The notes below the pieces were generated by a model. It was not told the DNA's origin. It did no database searches and worked only from the letters and a program-made list of their open reading frames with translations. Below, one piece after another: positions 1 through 8,701 of a DNA stretch of 64,000 nucleotides. The stretch covers positions 744,001 through 808,000 of the forward strand of contig NZ_NOXW01000020.1 of NCBI RefSeq assembly GCF_002251855.1, given 5' to 3'. This stretch comes from Rhodoferax sp. TH121 (GTDB lineage: Bacteria > Pseudomonadota > Gammaproteobacteria > Burkholderiales > Burkholderiaceae_C). Position 1 is the first letter of the stretch. The number at the start of each line of letters is the position of its first letter. The translations under genes and the position numbers were made by a program.

Positions 1-1184
1 GCAATGCCCATGCCGCCGCCCACGCACAGCGTGGCCAAGCCGTAGCGCAGCTTGCGGCGGTGCAACTCGTCAATTAGCGTGCCCAGAATCATGGCGCCGG
101 TAGCCCCCAGCGGGTGGCCCATCGCAATGGCGCCGCCGTTCACGTTCACCTTGTCGTGCGGCACCTTCATCTCTTTCATGAAACGCATCACCACGGCGGC
201 AAAGGCTTCATTCACCTCAAACAGGTCGATGTCGTCCACCGTGAGCCCCGCCTTGGCCAGTGCTTTGCGGGTGGCAGGCATGGGGCCGGTGAGCATGATG
301 GTCGGGTCGGCGCCGCTGAGGGCCGTAGCAACGATGCGCGCGCGCGGTGTCAGGTTGTGCGCCTTGGCGGCCGCCTCGTTGCCTACCAGCACGGCGGCTG
401 CGCCGTCCACAATGCCTGACGAATTGCCCGCGTGGTGCACATGGTGGATGCGTTCCACCTGCGGGTAGCGGGTGAGGGCCACGGCGTCAAAACCCATGCC
501 GCCCATGTCGGCAAACGCGGGCTTGAGCCCGGCCAGGCCTTCCAGTGTGGTGCCGGGTTTGATGAACTCGTCGCGCGCCAGGATGGTCAGGCCCAGTGTG
601 TCTTTCACGGGGCGCACGGATGCGTCAAAGTAACCCGCCGCCTGTGCCTTGGTGGCGCGGCGTTGGGATTCGAGTGCGTAGGCGTCTACGTCGGCGCGGG
701 TGAAGCCTTCGAGCGTGGCAATCAGGTCCGCGCCAATGCCCTGCGGCACAAAGGCGGTTTGCGAATTGGTCTCGGGGTCCATCGCCCAGGCGCCGCCGTC
801 GGAGCCAATCGGCACGCGGCTCATGCTCTCCACACCGCCGGCCACCACCAGGTCTTCCCAGCCCGAGCGCACCTTTTGGGCGGCCATGTTCACGGCCTCC
901 AGGCCGGAGGCACAAAACCGGTTGATCTGCACGCCCGCGGCCTGGAAGTCCCAGCCCGCCTTGAGCGCGGCCACTTTCGGTATGACCGAGCCCTGGTCGC
1001 CCACGGGGGACACCACGCCCATCACCACGTCGTCCACGCGGGCGGTGTCAAAGCCATTGCGCTCTTGCAGTTCGGTTAACAGGCCGGCCAACAGGGTGAC
1101 GGGCTTGACCTCGTGCAGGCTGCCATCTTTCTTGCCTTTGCCGCGCGGGGTGCGGATGGCGTCAAACACAAATGCTTCGCTCAT
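1..1184 (-). CDS. Acetyl-CoA C-acyltransferase (thiolase), 3' end cut by window edge
   Basis: Catalyses thiolytic cleavage of 3-ketoacyl-CoA, or the reverse condensation of acetyl-CoA, in the cytoplasm. About 394 residues are visible from the ATG at 1184, starting [17 protein letters not shown]. All three thiolase active-site elements are present: the nucleophile Cys near residue 91 in NRFCASG, the His near 357 in GHPLGATG, and the second Cys near 387 in CVGGGMG, so only the last few residues are missing. The gene is divergent from the acyl-CoA dehydrogenase at 1309, and a long inverted repeat lies between them, so the two are probably co-regulated for fatty-acid or acyl-CoA degradation. Whether it is a FadA type or a biosynthetic PhaA type cannot be decided here; the dehydrogenase partner favours beta-oxidation. 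Confidence 0.93.
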   Translation of the reverse strand, partial: MSEAFVFDAIRTPRGKGKKDGSLHEVKPVTLLAGLLTELQERNGFDTARVDDVVMGVVSPVGDQGSVIPKVAALKAGWDFQAAGVQINRFCASGLEAVNMAAQKVRSGWEDLVVAGGVESMSRVPIGSDGGAWAMDPETNSQTAFVPQGIGADLIATLEGFTRADVDAYALESQRRATKAQAAGYFDASVRPVKDTLGLTILARDEFIKPGTTLEGLAGLKPAFADMGGMGFDAVALTRYPQVERIHHVHHAGNSSGIVDGAAAVLVGNEAAAKAHNLTPRARIVATALSGADPTIMLTGPMPATRKALAKAGLTVDDIDLFEVNEAFAAVVMRFMKEMKVPHDKVNVNGGAIAMGHPLGATGAMILGTLIDELHRRKLRYGLATLCVGGGMGI

Positions 1185-1253
1185 GGGGTTGTCTCCTCGG
1201 GTTTTCGTTTGCAGGTCAGAGCCTGTCTTTGTGGGCTGATTTGCAGTATATTC

Positions 1254-1281
1254 TTTTTACCAAGCAAATGCTTTGTAAAAA
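1254..1281. promoter_or_regulatory. Inverted-repeat operator between thiolase and acyl-CoA dehydrogenase genes
   Basis: Two 13-base arms (1254-1266 and 1269-1281) around a 2-base centre AA are inverted copies with a single mismatch; the inner core reads AAGCA-AA-TGCTT. It lies 28 bases before the dehydrogenase ATG, inside the divergent promoter region. Length and symmetry resemble operators of TetR-family acyl-CoA-responsive repressors, which is an inference; no regulator gene lies next to it in the window. Confidence 0.6.
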
Positions 1282-1308
1282 TAATACCCAACGACCCGAG
1301 GAAACCCC

Positions 1309-2472
1309 ATGATCGAACGCAGCCTGTTTTCCCCCGACCACGAGTCCTTCCGCGACAGCTTTCGCCGTTTTATGGAGAAAGAGATCGCGCCATTTCATGC
1401 CGACTGGGAAGAGCAGGGCTATGTGGCCCGCGAGGTGTGGAACAAGGCCGGCGAGAACGGCTACCTGTGCATGTCCATGCCTGAGGAATTTGGCGGCTCA
1501 GAGGCCGACAAGCTGTACTCCGTGATCCAGATGGAAGAGCTGGCGCGGGGGGGCTTCACTGGCATCGGCTTTGGTTTGCACAGTGAGATCGTGGCGCCCT
1601 ACATCCTGCACTACGGCACGCCCGAACAAAAAGCCAAGTACCTACCCAAGCTCGCCACCGGCGAGATGGTGGGCGCCATTGCGATGAGCGAGCCTGCTGC
1701 AGGCTCAGACTTGCAGGGCGTCAAGACCACGGCGTTGGAGCAAGCGGATGGCAGCTACCTGCTCAATGGCAGCAAGACCTTCATCACCAACGGCTGGCAT
1801 GCCGACTTGGTCATCGTGGTGGCTAAGACCAACCCCGCTGCGGGCGGCAAGGGCACCAGCCTGATGCTGGTGGAGCGCGGCATGCCGGGCTTTAGCGTGG
1901 GCAAACGCCTCAAGAAGGTGGGCATGAAGGCGCAGGACACCTCCGAGCTGTTCTTCGACAACGTGAAGCTGGGCCCCGAGCACCTGTTGGGCGGCGAAGC
2001 CTGGAAGAACAAGGGCTTTGTTTGCCTGATGCAAGAGCTGCCCTGGGAGCGCCTGCAGATTGCTGTGGGTGCGGTGGCCTCTGCGCAAGCCGCCATCGAT
2101 TGGACGGTGGACTACGTGAAAGAGCGCAAGGTGTTTGGTGCGCCCGTGGCGGCCTTCCAGAACACCCGCTTCACCCTGGCCGAGCTACAAACCGAGGTGC
2201 AGGTGGCGCGTGTGTTTGTGGACAAATGCTGCGAGCTGATTTGCCAGGACAAACTGGACACCGCTACCGCCAGCATGGCCAAGTACTGGACCACCGACCT
2301 GCAGTGCAAGGTGATGGACGAATGCGTGCAGCTGTTCGGCGGCTACGGCTATATGTGGGAATACCCGATCGCCCGCGCCTATGCCGACGCGCGCGTACAG
2401 CGCATTTACGGCGGCACCAACGAGATCATGAAAGAGGTGATCACGCGGTCCATGGGCCTGGGCGGCAAGTAA
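1309..2472 (+). CDS. Acyl-CoA dehydrogenase, long-chain/isovaleryl type
   Basis: FAD flavoprotein that introduces the trans-2 double bond into acyl-CoA and passes electrons to ETF. The 387 residues are full length for the family. The FAD and substrate region shows AIAMSEPAAGSDLQG, and the C-terminus has RIYGGTNEIMKE. The position that carries the catalytic glutamate in medium- and short-chain enzymes (YEGT) is glycine here (YGGT). Instead a glutamate sits in QELPWERL at about residue 247, the arrangement known from long-chain and isovaleryl-CoA dehydrogenases. It is divergent from the thiolase and shares its operator region. The chain length of the natural substrate cannot be read from the sequence. 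Confidence 0.93.
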   Translation: MIERSLFSPDHESFRDSFRRFMEKEIAPFHADWEEQGYVAREVWNKAGENGYLCMSMPEEFGGSEADKLYSVIQMEELARGGFTGIGFGLHSEIVAPYILHYGTPEQKAKYLPKLATGEMVGAIAMSEPAAGSDLQGVKTTALEQADGSYLLNGSKTFITNGWHADLVIVVAKTNPAAGGKGTSLMLVERGMPGFSVGKRLKKVGMKAQDTSELFFDNVKLGPEHLLGGEAWKNKGFVCLMQELPWERLQIAVGAVASAQAAIDWTVDYVKERKVFGAPVAAFQNTRFTLAELQTEVQVARVFVDKCCELICQDKLDTATASMAKYWTTDLQCKVMDECVQLFGGYGYMWEYPIARAYADARVQRIYGGTNEIMKEVITRSMGLGGK

Positions 2473-2527
2473 GCCGGGCGGGGCAGAGCTCCGCTACACT
2501 GCGGCGAAACTTTTTTGGAGCCTGCCC

Positions 2528-2995
2528 ATGACCGCTTCTGCCGCTGCCCATAGCCTCACCTTGGAACGCAACTTGCCGGTGCCGCGTGCCGCGGTCTGGC
2601 GCTGCTGGACGGAGCCCGCGCTCCTGGTGCAATGGTTTTGTCCCAAGCCTTGGGGGGTGAGCGAAGCGGTGATGGAGCTGCAGGCGGGCGGTCGCTTCTT
2701 CACCCACATGGTGGGGCCCAACGGTGAGCAGGTGCCCAACGAAGGCGTGTTCCTGGAGGTGGTGCCTGGCCGCAAGCTGGTGTTTACCGACGCCTTTCAG
2801 GCGGGCTGGGTACCGGCCAAACCCTTCATGGTGGGCGAGATCACGCTCGCTGATACACCGGAAGGCCACACCCACTATGTGGCGCGCGCCCTGCACTGGA
2901 GCGCGGAAGACAAAGCCCAGCACGAAGCCATGGGCTTCCATGAAGGCTGGGGCGCTGCCGCAGACCAACTGGTGGCATTGGCCCAAACCCTGTGA
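2528..2995 (+). CDS. SRPBCC (AHSA1-like) domain protein
   Basis: A 155-residue single-domain protein of the START/Bet v1-like SRPBCC fold, AHSA1 subgroup. Typical features are the N-terminal LERNLPVPRAAVWRCWTEP helix region, WFCPKPWGV, and the closing GFHEGWGAAADQLVALA helix. Such proteins hold small hydrophobic ligands or act in stress responses; no specific function can be assigned. Its stop codon overlaps the GTG start of the following thioesterase by four bases (GTGA), so the two are probably translationally coupled. Confidence 0.85.
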   Translation: MTASAAAHSLTLERNLPVPRAAVWRCWTEPALLVQWFCPKPWGVSEAVMELQAGGRFFTHMVGPNGEQVPNEGVFLEVVPGRKLVFTDAFQAGWVPAKPFMVGEITLADTPEGHTHYVARALHWSAEDKAQHEAMGFHEGWGAAADQLVALAQTL

Positions 2996-3423
2996 GTGCG
3001 GCCGACAGCGCGGCCACCGCGCCCGCACTTCCCAACCCCTTCCCCATCCGCGTTTACTGGGAAGACACAGATGCCGGTGGCGTGGTGTTTTATGCCAATT
3101 ACCTGAAGTTCTTCGAGCGCGCCCGCACTGAGTGGCTGCGTGCTGCGGGCGTGGGCCAGCGGGCCTTGCGCGAATCGACAGGTGCCATGTTTGTGGTGGC
3201 GGATGTGCAAATGCGCTACCTGGCCCCTGCCAAGTTGGACGACCTGATCACCGTGAGTGTGCAGGTCGCCGAGCAGGGCGCTGCCAGCATGGTGCTGGTG
3301 CAAGAGGCCTGGCGGGGCAACACGCTGTTAGCCCAGGGCCGCATTCGCATCGGCTGCGTGCAGGCCGACACCCTCAAGCCCCGGCGCATACCGGCGCAGG
3401 TGTTGCAGGCTATTGCTTCTTGA
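2992..3423 (+). CDS. YbgC/FadM-family acyl-CoA thioesterase
   Basis: Single hot-dog-fold thioesterase of 143 residues. The N-terminal YWEDTDAGGVVFYANYLKF matches the 4-hydroxybenzoyl-CoA thioesterase/YbgC signature, whose aspartate in DTDAGG is the catalytic residue in characterised members. It starts with GTG inside the stop of the preceding SRPBCC gene. YbgC is usually next to tolQRAB; no tol genes are nearby, so a general acyl-CoA thioesterase role with the upstream beta-oxidation genes is as likely. Its 3' end overlaps the convergent cadR gene by 14 bases. Confidence 0.88.
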   Translation: MSAADSAATAPALPNPFPIRVYWEDTDAGGVVFYANYLKFFERARTEWLRAAGVGQRALRESTGAMFVVADVQMRYLAPAKLDDLITVSVQVAEQGAASMVLVQEAWRGNTLLAQGRIRIGCVQADTLKPRRIPAQVLQAIAS

Positions 3424-3889
3424 CCCTGGCCTGCGCGCCGCGGGTGTGCGCGCCATGCACATGACCATGTGCCTCTCTTGGTACCGCTTGGGTGCGGGCT
3501 GCGGCAGATAGCTCATTCAAGATGCCGCAGTGCGCGGCTCCCTGCGTGACCAGGCACTGCTCGCGCAGGGCTTTGAGTTGCCGCTCCAGCGCCCGCAGAT
3601 CCTTGATGCGCTGGGCTACGTGGCCGATGTGTTCGTCCAGCAGTGCGTTGACTTGTTCACAGTTGTCTTCCGGTGCATCTTTGAAACCCAGCAGGGTGCG
3701 GATTTCGTCCAGCGTCATGTCCAGTGAGCGGCAGTGGCGGATGAAGGACAGGCGCTCCATGTGGCTGGCGCCGTAGATGCGGTAGTTTCCTTCGGTGCGC
3801 AGGGGCGTTGGCAGCAAGCCTTCGCGCTCGTAGTAGCGCACCGTCTCCACCTGGGTGCCAGTGGCCCGGGCCAGTTCACCAATCTTCAT
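3410..3889 (-). CDS. cadR: Cd(II)/Pb(II)-responsive MerR-family regulator CadR
   Basis: A 159-residue MerR-family activator. The N-terminal winged helix is MKIGELARATGTQVETVRYY, followed by the dimerisation helix. Cysteines at about 77 (DNCEQVN), 112 (REQC) and 121 (AHC) match the three-cysteine metal site of CadR/PbrR. The C-terminal tail is His-rich (AHGHVHGAH), as in CadR proteins with a second metal site. A 21-base CadR/PbrR-type dyad lies just upstream of the gene, implying autoregulation. No cadA, czc or other efflux gene is adjacent; the target must lie elsewhere or be lost. Confidence 0.9.
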   Translation of the reverse strand: MKIGELARATGTQVETVRYYEREGLLPTPLRTEGNYRIYGASHMERLSFIRHCRSLDMTLDEIRTLLGFKDAPEDNCEQVNALLDEHIGHVAQRIKDLRALERQLKALREQCLVTQGAAHCGILNELSAAARTQAVPREAHGHVHGAHTRGAQARVKKQ

Positions 3890-3918
3890 TGTCGGTTTCC
3901 CTCTTCATTCAGCGCCAA

Positions 3919-3939
3919 GCACTGTAGTGGATACAGGGT
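3919..3939 (-). promoter_or_regulatory. CadR/PbrR-type operator upstream of cadR
   Basis: Read on the minus strand the site is ACCCTGTA-TCCAC-TACAGTGC, which fits the dyad recognised by CadR/PbrR proteins (ACCCTRTAG-NNN-CTAYAGGGT form, recalled from the family). A TTAACC that could serve as the -35 box overlaps its upstream edge, as is normal for MerR promoters; the -10 is weak. Confidence 0.7.
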
Positions 3940-4103
3940 TAACCAGTGAGCCAGCCGGTCAATTTGCACGGCATTGGCAAATATGAAAACCAATCTGGGC
4001 AAATAAATACCATTCAGTTCATATGGATACTTTGCGGTATGTATATTCCGTTTGCGCCACATTTTTGGCGAGGTTGATTGATCTAACCATCATGGAGATA
4101 TCG

Positions 4104-4559
4104 ATGAAAAAGCTTTTGATTGCATCTGTTCTGTCCCTGGGCGTGGCCTTCTCTGCACAGGCCAAGGACATTGTGGATACCGCTGTGGGTGCTGGCAGCT
4201 TCAAGACATTGGCTGCAGCCCTGGGCGCAGCTGGCCTGGTGGATACCCTGAAGGGCAAGGGCCCATTCACCGTGTTCGCGCCGACTGATGAAGCCTTTGC
4301 CAAGATCCCCAAGGCTGACCTCGACGCCTTGCTGAAAGACAAAGCCAAGCTGACCGCCATCCTGACCTACCACGTGGTGCCCGGCAAGGTGATGGCCGCT
4401 GACGTGCGCGCAGGCAAGGTCAAGACCGTGCAAGGTTCTGAGCTGACTGTCTCCACCACCGGTGGTGTGATGGTGGACAACGCCAAGGTCGTCAAGACTG
4501 ACATCGTGGCAGACAACGGCGTGATCCACGTGATCGACAGCGTGGTGATTCCCAAGTAA
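4104..4559 (+). CDS. Secreted fasciclin (FAS1) domain protein
   Basis: A 151-residue protein with a clear Sec signal peptide ([20 protein letters not shown], cleavage after AQA) and a single FAS1 domain. The H1 motif region [17 protein letters not shown] and the H2 region [14 protein letters not shown] are both visible, as is the closing [12 protein letters not shown]. The ATG at 4104 is preferred over the upstream in-frame starts because GGAGAT precedes it and the signal peptide begins there. FAS1 proteins mediate adhesion or matrix contacts. In other proteobacteria they are often part of ECF sigma/ChrR light-stress clusters, which is of interest because photolyase genes follow. Confidence 0.92.
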   Translation: MKKLLIASVLSLGVAFSAQAKDIVDTAVGAGSFKTLAAALGAAGLVDTLKGKGPFTVFAPTDEAFAKIPKADLDALLKDKAKLTAILTYHVVPGKVMAADVRAGKVKTVQGSELTVSTTGGVMVDNAKVVKTDIVADNGVIHVIDSVVIPK

Positions 4560-4580
4560 ACGCCAGACGTTTTGCCCGCC

Positions 4581-4617
4581 GCCCAGGACTGCGTTGCACT
4601 CCTGGGCTTTTTGGTTT
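4581..4617 (+). terminator. Rho-independent terminator after the fasciclin gene
   Basis: GCCCAGGA at 4581-4588 pairs with TCCTGGGC at 4600-4607 across an 11-base loop and is followed immediately by a T-rich run. It lies 22 bases after the fasciclin stop and separates that gene from the chalcone-isomerase-like gene. Confidence 0.85.
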
Positions 4618-4644
4618 TAAAACAGGGCCCAGCCCACCCCCGCC

Positions 4645-5253
4645 ATGCATCTCTCGCGTCTATCGACTTCCCGCTTGCTGGTATCTTGGTGCGCAGCGCT
4701 TGCGCTGCTGTGCGCGCAGGCCGCCCTGGCCCAAACTGCCGCACCCGCTGCGTCTGCGCCCAACACCGTTGCCGCACCCGCCGAGCTGGCGCCGTACGGC
4801 GCCAACTGGCAGGCCAAAGGCAGCGGCGTCTTGCGGTTTTTTGGCTTCAAGGCGTACGACGCCACGCTCTGGCTGCCGGGCGCCGATGCGGCGTTCAGCT
4901 TTGCCAAACCCTTTGCGCTCGATATTCGCTACGCCACCGCCATCAAGGGCCGTGACATTGCCAACACCTCGCTGATTGAGCTGCAGCGCATCAGTACATC
5001 GTCGCCCGAGCAAATCCTCGCGTGGTCCAAATGGATGGAAGCGCTATTTGTGGATGTGAAGTCGGGCGACCAACTGGTGGGTGTGCACCTGCCGGGCGAG
5101 GGCGCCCGTTTCTTCATCAACGGCAAGCTGCTGGGCGAAACCGCAGACACGGCCTTCAGCGAAGCCTTTTTCAAAATCTGGCTCGACCCCAAAACCAAGC
5201 GTCCCGAGCTGCGCGCGGCCTTGCTCTCCCAGGCCGCGGAGCCTCGGCGCTAG
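4645..5253 (+). CDS. Chalcone-isomerase-like periplasmic protein
   Basis: A 202-residue protein with an N-terminal signal peptide (LLVSWCAALALLCAQAALAQ) and a chalcone-isomerase-like domain: LRFFGFKAYDATLW, RDIANTSLIEL, and a C-terminal GETADTAFSEAFFKIWLD segment. Bacterial members are not flavonoid enzymes; their activity is unknown and they are thought to bind lipids or other small ligands. It lies 18 bases upstream of a photolyase gene and appears to head the operon CHI-like, photolyase, DUF2256, phrB. In other proteobacteria this family recurs beside photolyases and ChrR-type light-stress genes. Confidence 0.85.
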   Translation: MHLSRLSTSRLLVSWCAALALLCAQAALAQTAAPAASAPNTVAAPAELAPYGANWQAKGSGVLRFFGFKAYDATLWLPGADAAFSFAKPFALDIRYATAIKGRDIANTSLIELQRISTSSPEQILAWSKWMEALFVDVKSGDQLVGVHLPGEGARFFINGKLLGETADTAFSEAFFKIWLDPKTKRPELRAALLSQAAEPRR

Positions 5254-5271
5254 ATCGCCCGGGCGGATTCC

Positions 5272-6828
5272 ATGCTGGCCCCGCGCGCCCTGGTCTGGTT
5301 CAAGCGCGACCTGCGCCTGCACGACCATGCGCCGCTGGTGGCAGCGCAGCGTAGCGGCCCAACACTTGGCCTCTTCATCATCGAGCCCGAATGCCTAAAT
5401 AGCCCTGAGTGCGATGCGCAGCATGTGGACTTTGTGCTGCGCAGCCTGCAAGAGTTGCGCGAGGCGCTGGCAGCGCGCGGCATGCCTCTGCTGGTGCGCG
5501 TGGGCTCGGCCGTGCCAGTGTTGGCGCAGCTGCACGCTGAGCTGGGCTTTGGCCAGCTGCTGAGCCACGAGGAGACCGGCCCGGGCTGGAGCTACGTGCG
5601 CGATGTGCAGGTGGGCCAGTGGTGCCAGGCGCAGCAGGTGCGGTGGCAGGAATTCACCCAGACCGGCGTGGTGCGCCGCCTGCGTAGCCGTAGCGGCTGG
5701 GCAGGGCGCTGGCAGGCGCGCATGGATGCGCCCTTGCAGCTGCTGCAAGGCGGCTTTTTGGCGGCAGCGCCGCTGGACCAGCCCGCGCTGCCCACCCTGG
5801 GCGAACTGGGCTTTGCGCCGCATGGCCGGCAGCTGCAGCGCGCAGGCGAGAAGGCCGCGCGCCGCACCCTGCAAACCTTTTTGGCCGAGCGTGGCTACGA
5901 CTACCGCAAGGCGCTCTCCAGCCCGCTGAGCGCGGAAGACGGTTGTAGCCGCCTGAGTCCGCACCTGGCCTTCGGCACCGTGTCTTTGCGCACGGTGCAC
6001 CAGGCCACCGAAGTCACCATGGCCAACACCCCGGCTCGCACACTCGCGCACGCATTGCGTGGCTTTGCTGGCAGGTTGCGCTGGCACTGCCACTTCATGC
6101 AGAAGCTGGAAGACGAGCCGGATATTGAGTTCCACAACTTTGCCCGCGTGTGCGACGGCCTGCGCGAGGATGATTTCAACCACGAGCACTTTGCCGCCTG
6201 GTGCGAGGGCCGCACTGGCTACCCCATGGTGGACGCGTGCATGCGATCCCTGCGCGCCACCGGCTGGCTGAACTTTCGCATGCGCGCCATGCTGGTGAGC
6301 TTTGCCAGCTACCACTTGTGGCTGCACTGGCGTGAACCCGGCCTGTTTCTGGCGCGGCAGTTTCTCGACTTCGAGCCCGGCATCCACTGGAGCCAAATGC
6401 AGATGCAAAGCGGCACCACCGGTATCAACACGCTGCGCATGTATTCCCCCACCAAACAGGCGCAAGACCAGGACCCCGAGGGCCTGTTCATCCGCCACTG
6501 GGTACCAGAACTGGCCCGCGTGCCCTTGCCGTATTTGGCCCAGCCCTGGACCATGGACGCCAGTATTCAGCGCCTGGCCGGCTGCACCATCGGGCAGGAT
6601 TACCCGGCGCCCATCGTCGATGAAAAGCAGGCCCTGAAAGTCGCCAAAGACCGCATGTACGGCCTGCGCCAAACACCGGCTGCGCGCGAAGAAGCGGGCG
6701 CGGTGCAGGCGCGCCACGGTTCGCGCAAAAGTGGTCTGCCCCAGACTGGCAATGGCCGCCTCGCCAAGGCAAAGCGCAGCGCCCGGGCGGCACAGGCGCC
6801 ATCGGGCCAGGGCGACCTGTTTACCTGA
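5272..6828 (+). CDS. Deoxyribodipyrimidine photolyase/cryptochrome family protein
   Basis: A 518-residue flavoprotein with canonical domain order. The N-terminal alpha/beta antenna domain starts [20 protein letters not shown]. The C-terminal FAD-binding helical domain includes [44 protein letters not shown] and the FNP-like region [18 protein letters not shown]. The NFRMR form replaces the HNRVRM of class I CPD photolyases, so the subclass is uncertain. The last roughly 60 residues are basic, Ala/Arg-rich and probably flexible. Expected role: light-driven repair of UV pyrimidine dimers. It is followed 11 bases later by the DUF2256 gene and belongs to one transcription unit with phrB. Confidence 0.9.
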   Translation: MLAPRALVWFKRDLRLHDHAPLVAAQRSGPTLGLFIIEPECLNSPECDAQHVDFVLRSLQELREALAARGMPLLVRVGSAVPVLAQLHAELGFGQLLSHEETGPGWSYVRDVQVGQWCQAQQVRWQEFTQTGVVRRLRSRSGWAGRWQARMDAPLQLLQGGFLAAAPLDQPALPTLGELGFAPHGRQLQRAGEKAARRTLQTFLAERGYDYRKALSSPLSAEDGCSRLSPHLAFGTVSLRTVHQATEVTMANTPARTLAHALRGFAGRLRWHCHFMQKLEDEPDIEFHNFARVCDGLREDDFNHEHFAAWCEGRTGYPMVDACMRSLRATGWLNFRMRAMLVSFASYHLWLHWREPGLFLARQFLDFEPGIHWSQMQMQSGTTGINTLRMYSPTKQAQDQDPEGLFIRHWVPELARVPLPYLAQPWTMDASIQRLAGCTIGQDYPAPIVDEKQALKVAKDRMYGLRQTPAAREEAGAVQARHGSRKSGLPQTGNGRLAKAKRSARAAQAPSGQGDLFT

Positions 6829-6839
6829 AGAGCAAACCC

Positions 6840-6995
6840 ATGAAAAACGACAACCAAGATTTCAAGGGCAACAAGCAGTCCCTGCCCAGCAAGCCGTGCG
6901 CCGTGTGCGGCCGCACCATGACCTGGCGCAAGGCCTGGGCCAAGAACTGGGAGTCAGTGCGTTATTGCTCCGACGCCTGCCGGAGCAAGAAATGA
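6840..6995 (+). CDS. DUF2256 small zinc-ribbon-like protein
   Basis: A 51-residue protein with four cysteines arranged as PCAVCG near residues 19-24 and YCSDAC near 42-47, a zinc-ribbon pattern, and the family signature [19 protein letters not shown]2256 genes typically sit directly before cryptochrome/photolyase genes; here the stop codon overlaps the phrB start (ATGA). The tight coupling suggests a helper role for PhrB, such as cluster or DNA handling, which is inference. Its high Lys/Arg content would suit nucleic-acid binding. Confidence 0.88.
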   Translation: MKNDNQDFKGNKQSLPSKPCAVCGRTMTWRKAWAKNWESVRYCSDACRSKK

Positions 6996-8701
6996 GCGCG
7001 TCCGCCCCAGGCCACTCGATCCCCATGCCCACCAAGGTTCGACATCTCGTCATCGTCCTGGGCGATCAGCTCGACGCGGAGTCGTCGGCATTCGATGGCT
7101 TTGATGCCACGCATGACGTGGTGTGGATGGCCGAGGTGGCGGAAGAGTCCACGCACGTCTGGTCGGCCAAGCAACGCACGGCGGTGTTCTTGAGCGCCAT
7201 GCGCCACTTTGCCGCAGACCTGCGTGAGCGCGGCTTGCCCGTGCACTACACCGCGCTAGACGATGCCCGCAACCCCGGCACACTGGCCGCCGCGCTACAG
7301 CAGGCTATTGCCGCCTTTCAACCCACGGGCCTGGTGCTGACCGCGCCGGGCGATTGGCGCGTGTTGCACAGCCTGCGCGCGGTGGCTAGCCAGAATTCGC
7401 GGCCGCTGGATCTGCGCGACGACACACATTTCTTCAGCACCGTGCGCGAGTTCGCTGCCCACGCCCAAGGCCGCAAGCAACTGCGGTTGGAGTACTGGTA
7501 CCGCGAACTGCGGCAAAAGCACGGCATCTTGATGGAGGGCAGGGCGCCCATCGGCGGGCAGTGGAGCTTTGACGCCGACAACCGCGAATCCTTTGGCAAA
7601 GCCGGCCCAAAGAACGTGCCACCGCCTACGCGCTTTGCGCCAGACGCCATCACGCAAGAGGTCATCCATTTCGTTAGCACCCGCTTTGCCAGCCACCCCG
7701 GCACGCTGCACAGCTTTGGCTGGCCGGTAACGCGCGCGCAGGCGCTGCAGGCCTTGCAGGCTTTCATCACCGAGCGGCTGCCGCTGTTTGGCCAGTATGA
7801 AGACGCCATGTGGGCGGGCGAGGCCTGGCTCTACCACTCGCACCTGAGCTGCGCGCTCAACCTCAAGCTGCTGAACCCGCGCGAAGTGGTGCAGGCGGCA
7901 GAGGCGGCCTACCACGCGGGGCGTGCGCCCATCGCAGCGGTGGAAGGCTTTGTCCGGCAGATATTGGGCTGGCGCGAATATGTGCGCGGCATCTATTGGA
8001 CGCAGATGCCCCGCTACCTGGAGCACAACGCGCTGGACGCGCAGGCCGAATTGCCCGCCTGGTACTGGACGGGCGATACCGACATGGCCTGCCTCAAAGA
8101 CGCCATTGGCCAAACCCTGGAGCACGGCTACGCCCACCACATCCAACGCCTGATGGTGACCGGGCTGTATGCGTTGCTGCTGGGTGTGCGGCCGCAAGCC
8201 GTGCACACCTGGTACTTGGCGGTATACGTGGACGCGGTGGAGTGGGTGGAGCTACCGAACACGCTGGGCATGAGCCAGTTTGGCGACGGCGGGCTGATGA
8301 CCAGCAAGCCCTATGTGGCCAGTGGCAAGTACATCCAGCGCATGAGCAACCACTGCCAAGGCTGCCGCTTTGACCCGGCCCAATCCACCGGCTCCCAGGC
8401 CTGCCCCTTCACCACCCTGTATTGGGACTTTTTGATTCGCCACGAAGCCCTGCTCAAGCCCAACGCCCGCATGGCCATGCAGCTCAAAAACCTGGCCCGG
8501 CTGGACGCGCCCGCGCGCGACGCCATCCAGCAGCAGGCCGCCCAGCACCGGCTGGGGCAGGGTGTTTTAGTGCCAAATTGGCCTCTAGCCCAGGTAGATA
8601 CTGCGCAAGCAGCTATCAATAACGTAGCGTTTTGGGCGGGGCTGGCTGCTGTCAGGCCTCGCCCGTCGCCAGCTCAAAGCCTTCGTCCAGCCAGCCGGTG
8701 A
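6992..8701 (+). CDS. phrB: FeS-containing bacterial cryptochrome/(6-4) photolyase PhrB
   Basis: A 569-residue member of the FeS-BCP family (DUF523-free, PhrB type). It opens [13 protein letters not shown]. The C-terminal half has [21 protein letters not shown] and [10 protein letters not shown] with a further Cys in SQACPFTT, giving the four cysteines expected to ligate a 4Fe-4S cluster. Characterised homologues repair (6-4) photoproducts with FAD and a ribolumazine chromophore. The start at 6992 overlaps the DUF2256 stop; ATG 7025 is an alternative. The C-terminus is odd: the family normally ends near residue 525, but here an intergenic repeat (8571-8633) is read through, adding a tail and making the gene overlap the convergent rhodanese gene by 50 bases. 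Confidence 0.92.
   Translation: MSASAPGHSIPMPTKVRHLVIVLGDQLDAESSAFDGFDATHDVVWMAEVAEESTHVWSAKQRTAVFLSAMRHFAADLRERGLPVHYTALDDARNPGTLAAALQQAIAAFQPTGLVLTAPGDWRVLHSLRAVASQNSRPLDLRDDTHFFSTVREFAAHAQGRKQLRLEYWYRELRQKHGILMEGRAPIGGQWSFDADNRESFGKAGPKNVPPPTRFAPDAITQEVIHFVSTRFASHPGTLHSFGWPVTRAQALQALQAFITERLPLFGQYEDAMWAGEAWLYHSHLSCALNLKLLNPREVVQAAEAAYHAGRAPIAAVEGFVRQILGWREYVRGIYWTQMPRYLEHNALDAQAELPAWYWTGDTDMACLKDAIGQTLEHGYAHHIQRLMVTGLYALLLGVRPQAVHTWYLAVYVDAVEWVELPNTLGMSQFGDGGLMTSKPYVASGKYIQRMSNHCQGCRFDPAQSTGSQACPFTTLYWDFLIRHEALLKPNARMAMQLKNLARLDAPARDAIQQQAAQHRLGQGVLVPNWPLAQVDTAQAAINNVAFWAGLAAVRPRPSPAQSLRPASR
8571..8633 (+). repeat. Dispersed 3'-end repeat, copy A
   Basis: Shares with the other copies GCCAAATTGGC, CTCTAGCCC, GTAGATACTGCGCAAGCAGCTAT and a closing GTAGCG; the longest shared run is given here in two parts: GTAGATACTGCG and CAAGCAGCTAT. 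CTGC-GCAA-GCAG forms a GNRA-capped stem. It lies inside the last codons of phrB, in the same orientation as that gene. Confidence 0.85.

Noticed and set aside
4035..4050. CGGTAT-GTAT-ATTCCG dyad upstream of the fasciclin gene as an ECF sigma promoter
   Set aside because: It does not match the ChrR/sigma-E -35/-10 pattern that I know, and one arm mismatches; too weak to call.
5395..6717. 440-codon frame antisense to the photolyase gene
   Set aside because: No motif, covered completely by a well-supported photolyase on the plus strand.
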